A stretch of DNA of 64,000 nt from assembly GCA_035582835.1 (NCBI GenBank), contig JAYKAV010003110.1, positions 2,102,498 through 2,166,497 of the forward strand, written 5' to 3'. The stretch is from Phoebastria nigripes. Taxonomy: Eukaryota; Chordata; Aves; Procellariiformes; Diomedeidae. The position numbers and the translations under genes were made by a program. Numbering within the stretch: the stretch's first letter is position 1; the number at the start of each line of letters is the position of its first letter. Positions 12,301 to 21,180 of this stretch are shown here, piece by piece. A model generated the notes under the pieces. The model was given only the letters and a program-made list of their open reading frames with translations, had not been told where the DNA came from and did no database searches.

Positions 12301-15300
12301 TGTCATATGTATTTAGATAATAGAACTTAGTCATGTAAAAATGTGTAATTTCTTGCTTTTTTTTTAGAGTGAAAAGCTTCTGTTGTATGATACTGTACAA
12401 AGTGAACTAGAAGAGAAGATTAGAAGGCTTGAAGAAGACAGGCATAGCATTGACATTACCTCAGGTGGATGGAAATTTGAAGTTGTTGGGGTTTTTTTTG
12501 TTTGTTTGNTTGGTGTTGGTTTTTTTTTTGTTTGTTTGGGGTTTTTTTAATCTTCTGGTAGCTACTCATTAGTTGACTGTACACATAGTATGTCTGGTCA
12601 GGTTATCCAGTAGAACGCTATTCAGCTGTAGACTTTGGGTGGGGAGTTGAATTTAAGCTAAAAACAAACTTTGGTCTAGTAATTGTCAGCATCCCTTGTG
12701 TGTTTTGAGAGTATTAATCTATGACTACATAATCATGTAACACCTTCATTCTGTTCAGAAACAGCATCTCACCAGAAAATGTGTTATTTTTCATTTTTGG
12801 ACAATGTTTTCTGCTGTAAAAAGAGCTAAACATGTAAACGTTCCTGATTCATAGTGTGTTCTTATTATGTCTTTTCAGAATTATGGAATGATGAGCTACA
12901 GTCCAGGAAGAAAAGGAAGGATCCATTTAGTCCAGATAAGAAGAAACCTGTTGTTGTATCAGATATCCTTTTACTGAAATCATTGTTTTTTCTAGTCATG
13001 TTTACTGTTTTATAGCTAGTCTCATTACATATGTCATTAATAACAAGTTGAAGTGATAATGCATTCTCAAAATTGATTTTTGCATGGCAGATGTTATTCT
13101 AATTCAGATTAGAGAAACCATGTTGACACATCCCATTATGAAAACTGAGATTAAGATTCTCTTATCTAACTACTAGTTTCATATAAAGGATATTTCTAAA
13201 AGTTGATTTTTCTAACTCTTCAAAAAATAGAGCTACAAGGCAAAAGCAGAAAAAAGTTAGGCATTATGTTTGCAAAGTATAACTTGACTTGTGTAACTTC
13301 TCCCATATAGCTTTGCTTCTCATACCAGGACATCTTTACCTCAATTTATTACTTCTTAACAATTCCATAGACTTTAGAACCCTCTTTGATTAAAGGTTTA
13401 AAATTGCAAGAATTGAGAAGGTTGGGGTGTGTGTGTTTGTGGGTTTGAGGTTCCTGTAGAGTGAGTATAGTATTTAAGAATTTTGCATTGATGATGACTT
13501 CATAGCTGTTGACAAGCATGCAGTGCAGCTGAAACTTTTTAAGGTATAACACCGAAGAGATGGTATCATCTTTCTCCAGGGAAAGAAGGAGATGCCTTTG
13601 CAAACTGAGTGTTCTCTCTACTCCTACCCCCAGCCTAGCATTTTTATAGGATAGAGATGTGATGGCTTAGAAATTGCCAGAATCCTGGAGACTACCTAAA
13701 AGAGATTGACTTCTAAGTATTGACGTTATATGGTATAAAGGCCATTTTTTATTGCTGAGCTGCTGCAAAAAATCCTGCTACTTTCACAAGGTTTTGTAAC
13801 GTTAGGAGAAGGTGGGAAGGAAGAAGTTTCTGAAAAAACTGTCATGATTGGGACATCCTCCTTCAGGATGATTTATTTACTGGAACACATCCCAGGTGGA
13901 TGATTTGTCCTAATAATGACTGTTCTTCCATTAGGATGTGTCATAAATTCAGTTTAGTAAAGGTGTTTTTTAACTAGTGTTTAAAAGCCAAGTGGTATTA
14001 ATCAATGCAGGTACAAGTGGCTTCATTAGTTTCCTAACTCCTTTTAGCAATTCCAGTGCCAGGTTGTGTGAAAGTGTATTTTCTTTAGCTCTCAGTTGTC
14101 CTTGTCTTCAGGATGTCCACATAAATAGCATCAGATTCTGTGAATTATGAGCTACCTTGCCGTTTTAGAATACATTCCAAACAGAAAATACTAACATAGT
14201 ATTAGGTCTAAAACCTCAGCAATTTCAGGCAATTTATAAGGCTGAAAATCCTTTCAGTTGTGAAGTAAATTAATTTGCTCCTTTTGATTATGATTTTAAA
14301 ATAGTTGTGAACTTGTCAGTTTGTACAGATCTCTGTAGAGCAAATACCTAGAAATTTTACATGGTTTTTGATTTGTAATTCTTTGCTATTTAGAGGAAAA
14401 CAAATTTTAAAATGGCTGAAGATTCTTAAAGTTTCAAAGGGAATGTAAGTTGAAGCTCTCATATCCCATTTTAGGAGATTTAATTTTTAAACATTCATGG
14501 CACCTTTTTCTGAACTTGTTTTTCAGAGCTGAAATGGGGAGAAACAAAGTAAAAACTGAACACTGTTGTAATGGAATAGCTGTACTATATGGAGTTTTGT
14601 TTTGAAGTTCACGTATGTTGTGGTTTTAACCCTAGCCAGCAACTAAACACCACACAGCTGCTCACTCACTCCCCCCACCTCTGGTGGGATGGGGGAGAGA
14701 ATCAGGAGGATAAAAGTAAGAAAACTCATGGGTTGAGATAAGAACAGTTTAATAATTGAAATAAAATAAAATAGTAATAATAATAATAACAACAACAATA
14801 ATAATAGAATATACAAAGCAAGCGATGCACAATGCAATTGCTCACCACTCGCTGACCGACGCCCAGCCAGTCCCTGAGAAGTGATTGCTGCTTCCCGGAC
14901 CACACCTCCTAGTTTATATACTGAGCATGACATCATATGGTATGGATTGGGTTAACTGTTCCGGCTATGCTCCCTCCCAGCTTCTTGTGCACGTGGCAGA
15001 GCATGGGAAGCTGAAAAGTCCTTGACTAGTGTAAACACTACTTAGCAACAATTAAAGCATCAGTGTGTTATCAACATTATTCTTGTACTAAATCCAAGAC
15101 ACAGCACTATACCAACTACTAGGAAGAAAATTAACTCTATCCCAGCCGAAATCAGGACAACGTATTGTTCTAATACACAGTTTTTACTTACAGTTGATAG
15201 TTCATGGAAGGGCCTTTGCCTTTCTGCTTCCTGTTTTTTGGATATTTGATATTCAGAGCTGTGGTGCTGTCTACACTTTTCTCTCAAAGAAATATGATAC

Positions 15301-18300
15301 AGAATACTGTAAAAATAATGATTTTATTAAAGTTGATACTAGTGTAAATGCTGATTTGCAGTGGTATATTGAAATTGCAGTGACTTTTAATTGTAATTTG
15401 TAGTACTGCAAATAGAATGATTTTTTGGCACTGTTAGGGATGGAATGGTTGTATCACAATTGTTTATCTTATCTTCATGTTGAACTCCAGTAGTCTGAAT
15501 ATCTACATACTATTACTTATCTCGTAATAATTTTTAAAGTGTACTTCTAGGTTGCGTAATTCAACGCTGCATTTATTTTTGCTGAGCTTTCACTTCACGT
15601 AGGTATTCTTTGTCTGAAAGATGGGCGGAACAGAGCTATTAATATCTTTCTACAAACATTAGAGTATTTTTATTACTGCTGTTTAAAAGAGTTTTCCCTA
15701 ACTTTTCCACGCCCCTATATAGTTTATATGTTACAAGACCTTGATATACTTGAAGACTGGACAACAATAAGGAAGGTAAGATGAAAGGATGAATGCCAGT
15801 GGCTGTGGGTTTTGTTTGGGTTCTTGTCTAGTCCTTTTGCCTCTTAAAAATATGTAAATGTATTTCTTACATGATCAAAACTCTAAATAGATTTTTATTT
15901 CTTCAGTAGTCAGGTAATCATTCCAGTTCAAGCTATGTTGTTGCTACTTTTTCTGATTCTGCCCAAATCATGCAGAGGAATCTGATCATGCAGAGGAATC
16001 CCAGAGGAATCCAATAAAGCCGGTCACAAGCGGTGTTCCCAGGGCTCAGTTTTGGAGCAAGTCTTGTTTAATATCTTTATCAATGATCTGGATGAGGGGA
16101 TTGAGTGCTCCCTCAGTAAGTTTGCAGATGACACCAAATTGGGCAGTTTCCATTCTGCTTTATACTTGTACATATTTCCTAAACAAGAAGTAAAATGTGG
16201 TGTCTATGTCAAAACTTGTCTGACTTTTCTCTTCCTATTGCATCAGAGGAACAGCCACAAAATAACCTTCCCTCAGTTTTTTTCCTGTAGTGTAATATGA
16301 TTTTAAACAACAGCAACAAACCCAGAATCTACTGGGGATTTTGCCTTTTCTCAAAATAATTTAAAAAAACAAAAAGTAAGCAAACAACCAACCAACCCAA
16401 AAAAACTCTTAGAAGGTTTTTTTAAACCTACTTTAATACTATGTGTGATCTGGAGTTTGCATGAGAGAAAATTTGTGAGCTTATAACATATAAATCAAAA
16501 GAGTAGGTTGTTCATATAGCATTTTGTTTTTCAGAATGAGTTACTGTCCTTTTGTATTTTCTTCACAGAATTACATAACAGCAATTTTGAGGGTTTAATT
16601 TAGAAAAGCACCTGAGTTATTTGAAATCAAAACTTACTAAAGAAGGTGATTTTTTTTTTTCACCCTCAAAATGCTGTTTTATTTAGTTACTGAGTCACCA
16701 TTGAACACACTTTTATTTTAGATTTGTTCTGATTGTGGTTTTTGCATGTAAAAGCAAGTATCCTGAGCTACACTGCACATAACTTCACAATTAAAGCTGG
16801 CAGTTAAGAAAAAAAGACTATGCTTGCTGACTGACTTCATTTTCTTTTGTGTTTCAAGGCAATGGCTACACTGGGGCCACACAGAGTAAAGCCAGAACGT
16901 AAGTAAACATTGTCTGGTTTCACAAGACAGAACTTGCTGTGTGCAATGATGCAAACTGCATCTAGGCAGATCATATTTATTTTAGCCCTGGTATAGTGAT
17001 GGAGGACGGGGTGAGGTAGCTGGAAGATGTGGCTTTTGTCTTTCCCCTCTCTCAGGTGCTTATACTTGTAACTCGATTGCTGATGATTGTGTTGACACCT
17101 GAATTCTAGAAAATTATCAACAAAAATTTAGACTTCTAAAAGTGGGTTACACCAATTAATATTAGCAAGCTATGCCAGTGTTTACACAAGATGAGGCAGG
17201 AAACTGAGAGCATCTGGACCTTAGGGGTGCATTCTAAAGGATTCTTACATTCACTGCAAGCTACAACCCTGAAAAAGTAGAGCTATGGGAAAGGAGTGGT
17301 AACTGATNTTTGGCACTGAGTTGAGAAGCACATTAATGCTAGGTAAAATCAAATACTTGGAGGTGGTGAGTAAGGAGGAAAAGGGAGAGGAGGCAAGCAG
17401 GTAGTGTATTTCTTTAGCGACATATTACTACTTGCATGTTGTGGTAATGTAGTGATGAAGAGGTTTCAGGTTCTGCCATTTGAAGTCTTCTCTATATTGC
17501 ATTACTCGATTTGTGAAAATTCATATCACAGATATGAAGGCTGTGGGGAAGATATATTTCCATTTTCAGATAGAAGCTAACTTTTAATTTACCTGACTGG
17601 AAATAAAAAGGTATCTTGCTTCCAATTTTCTTGCATTCTTGCAATTATTAAGAGAGAGGCTACTTTTGATAATGGAAAAAATGTGAATTCTATGTAAATA
17701 ACTTGGTGAAAGTGTATTTAAACATCTAACTGACTTCTNCCAAGTCAATATTAAATGACTTTTATTGATCATTTTAGCACCTGTCAAATTAGAAAAGCAT
17801 CTACGTAGTGCTAGATCTGAAGAAGGAAGACTGTATTATGATGGAGAGTGGTATGGGCGTGGACAGACGATATGCATTGATAAGAAAGATGAATGTCCTA
17901 CAAGGTAAAGTTTACTCAGTTTATGCAGCTCTGTACATTCATGTTAACCAATAGATATGATGGCATTGAAGAATAAGGCTTATTTGGAAATACTGCCACC
18001 TCAGTAACATTTATTAGTTCACCTTGGAAGACAGGCATTATCAAAGAAGGTTGAGCGCTGGACTTCTGAGAGGCTAGTAAAGGTTGGACTTCACTGAAGG
18101 TAATGAGATGTTTGTCAAGTTAGGATCTCACTGACGATTTAAGCTCTTACTAGTTTCTGAATAGCCCTTGACTTAAGTTTTTTTGAGTATCTTGGGATTT
18201 TGTTGCTTTGAGAATTTGATCTGTTGGCCCACCCAAAAAGACTTAATTATGGAAAAACACTTTATACCATTAAAGATAAGCTTTGTTTTCAGTTGATTAA

Positions 18301-19742
18301 TGCTCTGAAAGAAAAGAGTTGGAACTTTTTTTACAGTATTTCCTTCTCTTAACAAAGATTCTACCTGGGAACAGTCTAAATATTACAGTGCTAATTTGGT
18401 TGAATGTTTAAGATATCTAAATGTATTTTCTCTGTATGAATAATACTTGTAAATTCTAAAAGGTGGGTATATTTAAAACAATGTTTAAAATTAAATGTAT
18501 ATCTTACCTTTTACTGAATGGGGCAAATCAATCTAAGCACAGTGTTGATTAAATATGCACAGCTACCCAGGAAAATTAACTTTAACTTCATATAGCAGTA
18601 GTTTACTGTAAAACTGGCTGTTTCTTTTCTTTCCTGTATATGGTGAAGGGGAACAGATTTTGGTGATTTTGATGGTTGTTCAGGGCTGAAACAGGAAGAT
18701 ATTTCAGTAAACTATATATTCTTTCTGAAATTTAAAAAATTCTGAATTAGTTTAGCAAAACATAGCAGTTATACTGGGCCAAAAAAAGATTTTAGTATCC
18801 AGTATCTGACAAAAGCCAAAGGCTGATGCTTAACACAGCAAGCATACAGTGGAACTTTCCCAGCCTTTCAACATTTCAGCAACTTCTAAGGCTGAAGAGT
18901 CCTGGAGGGAGTTTTGTCACACTCAGTATGTGATAGGTCTTTCTTCCATTAACTGTTTTAATCTCTGGTTTTGAGCCTTTTTTTGCCATCAATTCTACTT
19001 GAAATTTTTTTTTTTTTATTCCTAGGGGGTATGGGGAGGGGTTTGTGTTCACTATTTGTATTAAGGTTTACCACAAGGAGCATAAAAGCAGGGTTCATGT
19101 AACAATGATTCAGTAAATCAGGCTTTGACTTTATTTCTTATGGTCTTAGTATAATGACTAACAGTTGAATACTTTTTCTGCTTTAAATCTTGGGCTTCAA
19201 TCTGTTTAACTTTTATCCAAATACTTTGTATTCAAAGTAATTTCTGAGTATGTTTTCTAACAGATCTGTTTTTTACCATGGGTAGTCTATTGTTGTGTTT
19301 TATATGAGTGACTATTGTTCTTTTAAACAATTAAAATATTTGTACATGTTGAGGGTTTTCTCATAGGAGAAGAAAATAGATAGATGGCTGAAAAATTAAC
19401 TACCTTCACTAAAGACACATGCAGTTACCAAAGAATTCTGTTAAAACTATCCTTACAATGGAGCCAGTATCTTTTGGGCCTAGCATTTACAACTAATGCA
19501 TATTTTCATTTACTGTACAGAAATACAGCTCCAGTTTTGAGGTTATTTATTAGCTTATAAGGTTTCTAAATTCTTCTTGTTTTTCTTCCCCTGACTCTTC
19601 TTCCCTTATTTTCTGTAGTGCCATCATTACAGCAATTAACCATGATGAAGTTTGGTTTAAAAGACCGGATGGAAGCAAGTCCAAGCTGTATATTTCTCAG
19701 CTACAGAAAGGAAAATACTCAATAAAGCATAACCACAACTGA
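4144..19742 (+). CDS. BRMS1L: BRMS1L, SIN3-HDAC complex subunit (exons 2-10; exon 1 off window)
   Basis: Joining nine exons gives an uninterrupted frame: 4144-4234, 7361-7488, 10279-10358, 12368-12464, 12879-12962, 15711-15775, 16859-16898, 17778-17904 and 19619-19742. The product is about 277 residues beginning [19 protein letters not shown], preceded by a Glu codon whose first base lies in exon 1. I recognise it as BRMS1-like, of the Sds3/BRMS1 family. The family acts in the nucleus as a subunit of the SIN3A-HDAC1/2 co-repressor complex. Visible parts in order are a charged Sds3-type coiled coil (exons 2-5), a basic nuclear-localisation stretch [15 protein letters not shown] (exon 6), two sumoylation-type psi-K-x-E motifs VKPE and VKLE (exons 8-9), and a conserved C-terminal module ([18 protein letters not shown] to [15 protein letters not shown]). 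The acidic N-terminus of about 45 residues known in the family is not in the window. One intron is U12-type. Identification is by recalled family sequence, not a search. Confidence 0.96.
4235..7360 (+). other. BRMS1L intron 2
   Basis: This intron is bounded by gtaagt and ttttaag. It includes (TTTA)n stretches near 4401-4420 and 4538-4553, an A/G-rich block around 5390-5660 (GGAGG-rich on the forward strand), and two adjacent palindromes at 6389-6443. No coding exon or known transposon was recognised. Confidence 0.8.
6389..6443. repeat. Paired palindromes with CTGT/ACAG arms
   Basis: A perfect 24-bp palindrome spans 6389-6412, with core TATCTGTTTAAACAGATA. A second, 20-bp palindrome with one mismatched pair spans 6424-6443 (TTATCTGTGTAAACAGATAA). 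Both contain TATCTGT/ACAGATA, which overlaps the AGATA GATA-factor core. The similarity suggests duplication of one unit, about 33 bp apart. Confidence 0.8.
7361..7488 (+). CDS. BRMS1L: BRMS1L exon 3
   Basis: The acceptor TATTATTTTAAG precedes A CTT TAC, which completes Gln and gives [20 protein letters not shown], followed by [23 protein letters not shown]. The exon ends in the first base of a Gly codon at donor gtaggc. It continues the Sds3-family coiled coil, where this family dimerises and contacts SIN3. The frame is open throughout. Confidence 0.95.
7489..10278 (+). other. BRMS1L intron 3
   Basis: GT-AG intron. It contains a T-rich tract near 8815-8845, an uninterrupted A33 run at 9280-9312 and one N at 9730. 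The A33 run has no recognisable SINE or retrocopy body upstream. Nothing else was identified. Confidence 0.8.
9280..9312. repeat. Poly(A) tract, 33 A
   Basis: A homopolymer of 33 A follows taaatattt. I looked upstream for a LINE or processed-transcript body and for flanking duplications and found none, so it is best treated as a simple repeat. Length in the assembly may be approximate. Confidence 0.85.
10279..10358 (+). CDS. BRMS1L: BRMS1L exon 4
   Basis: The acceptor GTCTCATTACAG is followed by GT ATT TAT AGA, giving (G)[19 protein letters not shown] and then ASRQHCE. The donor is GAG|gttgtg, which departs from the consensus at +3 to +5, but frame and homology require it. The phase at the 3' end is 0. 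Confidence 0.93.
10359..12367 (+). other. BRMS1L intron 4
   Basis: The donor gttgtg is weak, and the acceptor is a T9AG. The intron includes a (CAA/TAA)n patch around 10682-10708. Otherwise it is AT-rich with no repeat or exon recognised. Confidence 0.75.
12368..12464 (+). CDS. BRMS1L: BRMS1L exon 5
   Basis: The acceptor CTTTTTTTTTAG precedes AGT GAA AAG. The encoded segment is [20 protein letters not shown], then [12 protein letters not shown]: the end of the predicted coiled coil, rich in Glu, Lys and Leu. The donor is TCAG|gtggat, directly followed by a G/T-rich (TTTG)n tract. Confidence 0.94.
12465..12878 (+). other. BRMS1L intron 5 with (TTTG)n tract
   Basis: This is the shortest intron, at 414 bp. 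Bases 12489-12548 are almost entirely G and T with repeated TTTG units and one N at about 12509. Such a tract just inside a donor can influence splicing, but that is inference. Confidence 0.75.
12879..12962 (+). CDS. BRMS1L: BRMS1L exon 6 (basic NLS exon, U12 donor at its 3' end)
   Basis: The acceptor GTCTTTTCAG precedes AA TTA TGG, giving [20 protein letters not shown] and then KKKPVVVS. The stretch [15 protein letters not shown] looks like a bipartite nuclear localisation signal and has an SP phosphorylation-type dipeptide. The exon ends TCA G. No GT donor is available here. Instead the next bases are ATATCCTTTT, matching the U12 AT-AC donor consensus. Confidence 0.94.
14611..15164. repeat. 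Target-site duplication ACGTA flanking the solo LTR
   Basis: ACGTA lies at 14611-14615 and 15160-15164, exactly abutting the TG and CA ends. Five bases is the length usual for ERVL-type elements. Lys-primed class II elements usually give six, so the LTR family's class is not settled by this. Confidence 0.85.
14616..15159 (-). mobile_element. Solo retroviral LTR with 5-bp target-site duplication
   Basis: The LTR is bounded on the forward strand by TGTTGTGGTTTTAACC and CGAAATCAGGACA, i.e. TG...CA ends. It is flanked by ACGTA at 14611-14615 and ACGTA at 15160-15164. It matches the left-edge LTR along its length and has a TATA box (14913-14920, reverse). No primer-binding site follows its inner end, so it is a solo LTR formed by LTR-LTR recombination. 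It carries an expanded (TAA/CAA)n block at about 14760-14807 that the left-edge copy lacks. It is antisense to BRMS1L, within the U12 intron. Confidence 0.93.
15711..15775 (+). CDS. BRMS1L: BRMS1L exon 7 (after a U12 AC acceptor)
   Basis: The exon begins GC CCC TAT ATA immediately after ...CTTTTCCAC, completing a Gly codon (TCA G|GC) and giving [20 protein letters not shown], then RK. The intron therefore ends in AC, not AG. Exon 7 ends AAG|gtaaga, a normal U2 donor, in phase 0. Confidence 0.94.
15776..16858 (+). other. BRMS1L intron 7
   Basis: GT-AG intron. It holds a perfect 16-bp direct repeat ATCATGCAGAGGAATC at 15967-15982 and 15985-16000, followed by a CR1 fragment at about 16018-16150. 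The rest is AT-rich. Confidence 0.8.
16018..16150 (+). mobile_element. CR1 LINE fragment (reverse-transcriptase core)
   Basis: The translated stretch reads [20 protein letters not shown], then FADDTKLG, a hallmark of CR1 reverse transcriptase including the FADD catalytic motif at 16121-16132. The upstream GVPxGS motif region is present, but a base is missing in GTTCCCAGGGC, shifting the frame. Both ends are truncated. It is a dead remnant, probably avian CR1. Confidence 0.9.
16859..16898 (+). CDS. BRMS1L: BRMS1L exon 8 (40-bp microexon-sized)
   Basis: The acceptor TTTTGTGTTTCAAG precedes GCA ATG GCT, giving [13 protein letters not shown] plus the first base of Pro, with donor gtaagt. The residues VKPE form a psi-K-x-E sumoylation-type motif. 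From memory the mammalian protein has VKTE here, which keeps the motif. At 40 bp it is the shortest exon found. Confidence 0.93.
16899..17777 (+). other. BRMS1L intron 8
   Basis: Bounded by gtaagt and ATTTTAG. It contains two N calls (about 17308 and 17739). No repeat, RNA gene or exon was recognised. Confidence 0.8.
17778..17904 (+). CDS. BRMS1L: BRMS1L exon 9
   Basis: The acceptor TTGATCATTTTAG precedes CA CCT GTC, giving [20 protein letters not shown], then [22 protein letters not shown]. The donor is AG|gtaaag. VKLE is a second psi-K-x-E motif. Gly in EWYGRG is, by recall, Ile in mammals; this should be checked against other birds before it is trusted. Confidence 0.94.
17905..19618 (+). 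other. BRMS1L intron 9
   Basis: Bounded by gtaaag and TTTTCTGTAG with a good pyrimidine tract (19571-19616). AT-rich, with a T run near 19007-19018. Nothing else was recognised. Confidence 0.8.
19619..19742 (+). CDS. BRMS1L: BRMS1L exon 10, C-terminal coding part
   Basis: The acceptor CCTTATTTTCTGTAG precedes T GCC ATC, which completes Ser. The product is [20 protein letters not shown], then [20 protein letters not shown] and TGA at 19740-19742. This is the conserved terminal module. The last residues HNHN differ from the shorter KHS end I recall for mammals. The exon continues into the 3' UTR. Confidence 0.95.
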
Positions 19743-21180
19743 CCGTTGCTAACCAGATAGGAAACAAGTGGTATTGCCATGCTTGATGTGCCATGGGGTG
19801 AAAGTTGTATTTAATAGTGTTTTGTATTCCTTATAAATTTACAGCAGTATCTGATGTGTATTTGTAGTGCTGTATGTAAACTTCATATGGATGGCCTTCA
19901 GAAACCTGAGGATGTTAAATCATGTTGACAGACATTTTACCTCTAAATTGGGTCCAGTGCCTGAGATATGAAGTGTGCTGGCTCAGAACTTCTCATATTT
20001 GTAAAATGAAGAAAGGAAAAAAAAAAAAAAAGTTTTTTTTTTCCATTGGTGACCAGTTGGTGTGATAAAAATGATAACCATAATTACCAGCAACTCACTT
20101 TGTTTTCAGTGAACATGTCATGCTTCTCTTGTGGATGTAAATTTAGCCTGTTCAGCTGTTGCCTTTGAATAGATTGTAATATGCATAAGCATTCTTTTAT
20201 CTGAAGTGGACCGATTTATTAAAATTATTGCCCTTGACAGCTCTGCTAGTACTGACTGTGTTATATTTTGTAAGGTTTACTATATTGCTTGTAAAGAGAC
20301 AAAGCCAATATTTGAGCTACGTTTTTTGAGGAGCGCTTTTCTAGTTTAGGGCCCTATTCTATAATAAACAAATTGTTGGTGATTTTTCTTCTTCTTCCCC
20401 AGATTGCCAGCAAAATTTATGCATAAAGTAGACAGTGTTGCTCCGACCTGTGTTATATGTAGCCCACAAAGAACGACTGGGATGGTTATGTAAATACTGT
20501 TGCATGCTCTGCTTGTTTGGTCCACAGTTGTATGAAATACTATGAATCTTTTTTTCAAAAGGAAAATATTTCCCCAGAAATCATATATCTGGGAAAATTT
20601 ACACTGACTTTTTCACCAAACACTATTTTCCAAATTTCTGCACCCTATTTCATCTTATTGTACACGAGAATTATTTCATGCAGCTTAGAAAGCTGAATTT
20701 CTCTTAAATCTTACTGTTAAAGCCACGGAGAAAAGTCCTAAATCCTTGATATTACTGTGATGTGCTTGGAGCATCTAGAATGATAGGGGATTGCTGAAGA
20801 ATTATTAATGCGTTGGTTATGTGCACTTTAATCTCCACTTATGATGATTCTTTTTGGAGAAAGAAAGCATCCATTTGCTTTAAATGATCACAGCAAATAA
20901 GTATTTTTATTGTAACATATAAATGTTTTATTCCTATATTAATTGTCTCTTCTAGTGCAGGGTGGTAACTACTTTCCAAATGCCAAATCAGTTTCTGCTG
21001 AGTGATGCTTTTCTACAATTGTATGACATTATTAATCAAATGTACATAAAATATCAATTGACATGTTGGCTTTTAACAATATGAACTGTATGTATACAGT
21101 TGTTTGATAAACTTTTTGTAATAAAATATTCGTATTTTTTAACTTAGTGTATAAATAAATGATCTGTGGTAGTGGACGTC
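19743..21180 (+). other. BRMS1L: BRMS1L 3' UTR
   Basis: About 1.4 kb of AT-rich sequence follows the stop, before two polyadenylation signals. It holds an A15-G-T10 tract at 20017-20042 that can fold on itself, and two Pumilio-type UGUAnAUA motifs, TGTAAATA at 20489-20496 and TGTACATA at 21041-21048. The right end is estimated from AATAAA at 21154-21159 plus about 20 bases, with G/T-rich sequence downstream. The exact cleavage site is not visible. Confidence 0.75.
21120..21159 (+). terminator. Tandem polyadenylation signals of BRMS1L
   Basis: AATAAA occurs at 21120-21125 and again at 21154-21159. The second is followed by gatctgtggtagtgg and a run of T/G-rich sequence (ttttatgttgttttgctctttgg), which resembles a downstream GU-rich element. 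Either could direct cleavage. No stronger cluster occurs earlier in the UTR. Confidence 0.7.

Larger units (their letters stand above)
12963..15710 (+). other. U12-type AT-AC intron (BRMS1L intron 6)
   Basis: The intron starts ATATCCTTTT at 12963, ends CTTTTCCAC at 15710, and has TTCCCTAAC at 15694-15702 as a U12 branch site, with the branch A about 9-10 bases from the AC end. Joining TCA G to GC CCC TAT keeps the frame and the family sequence VVSGPYIVYM. No GT-AG pair does this. It would be removed by the minor (U11/U12-U4atac/U6atac-U5) spliceosome. The 2748-bp intron contains a solo LTR at 14616-15159. Confidence 0.93.

Noticed and set aside
14643..14936. 97-codon reverse frame with a Leu run
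   Set aside because: It is inside the solo LTR, and the Leu run is the translated triplet microsatellite.
15715..15722. AG in TATATAG as a U2 acceptor for exon 7
   Set aside because: Using it drops the conserved GPYIV residues, and no matching GT donor lies at the exon 6 end. The AT-AC pair fits exactly.
16052..16300. 82-codon forward frame as a possible host gene
   Set aside because: Its first half is the CR1 reverse-transcriptase fragment, and the rest is intron sequence.
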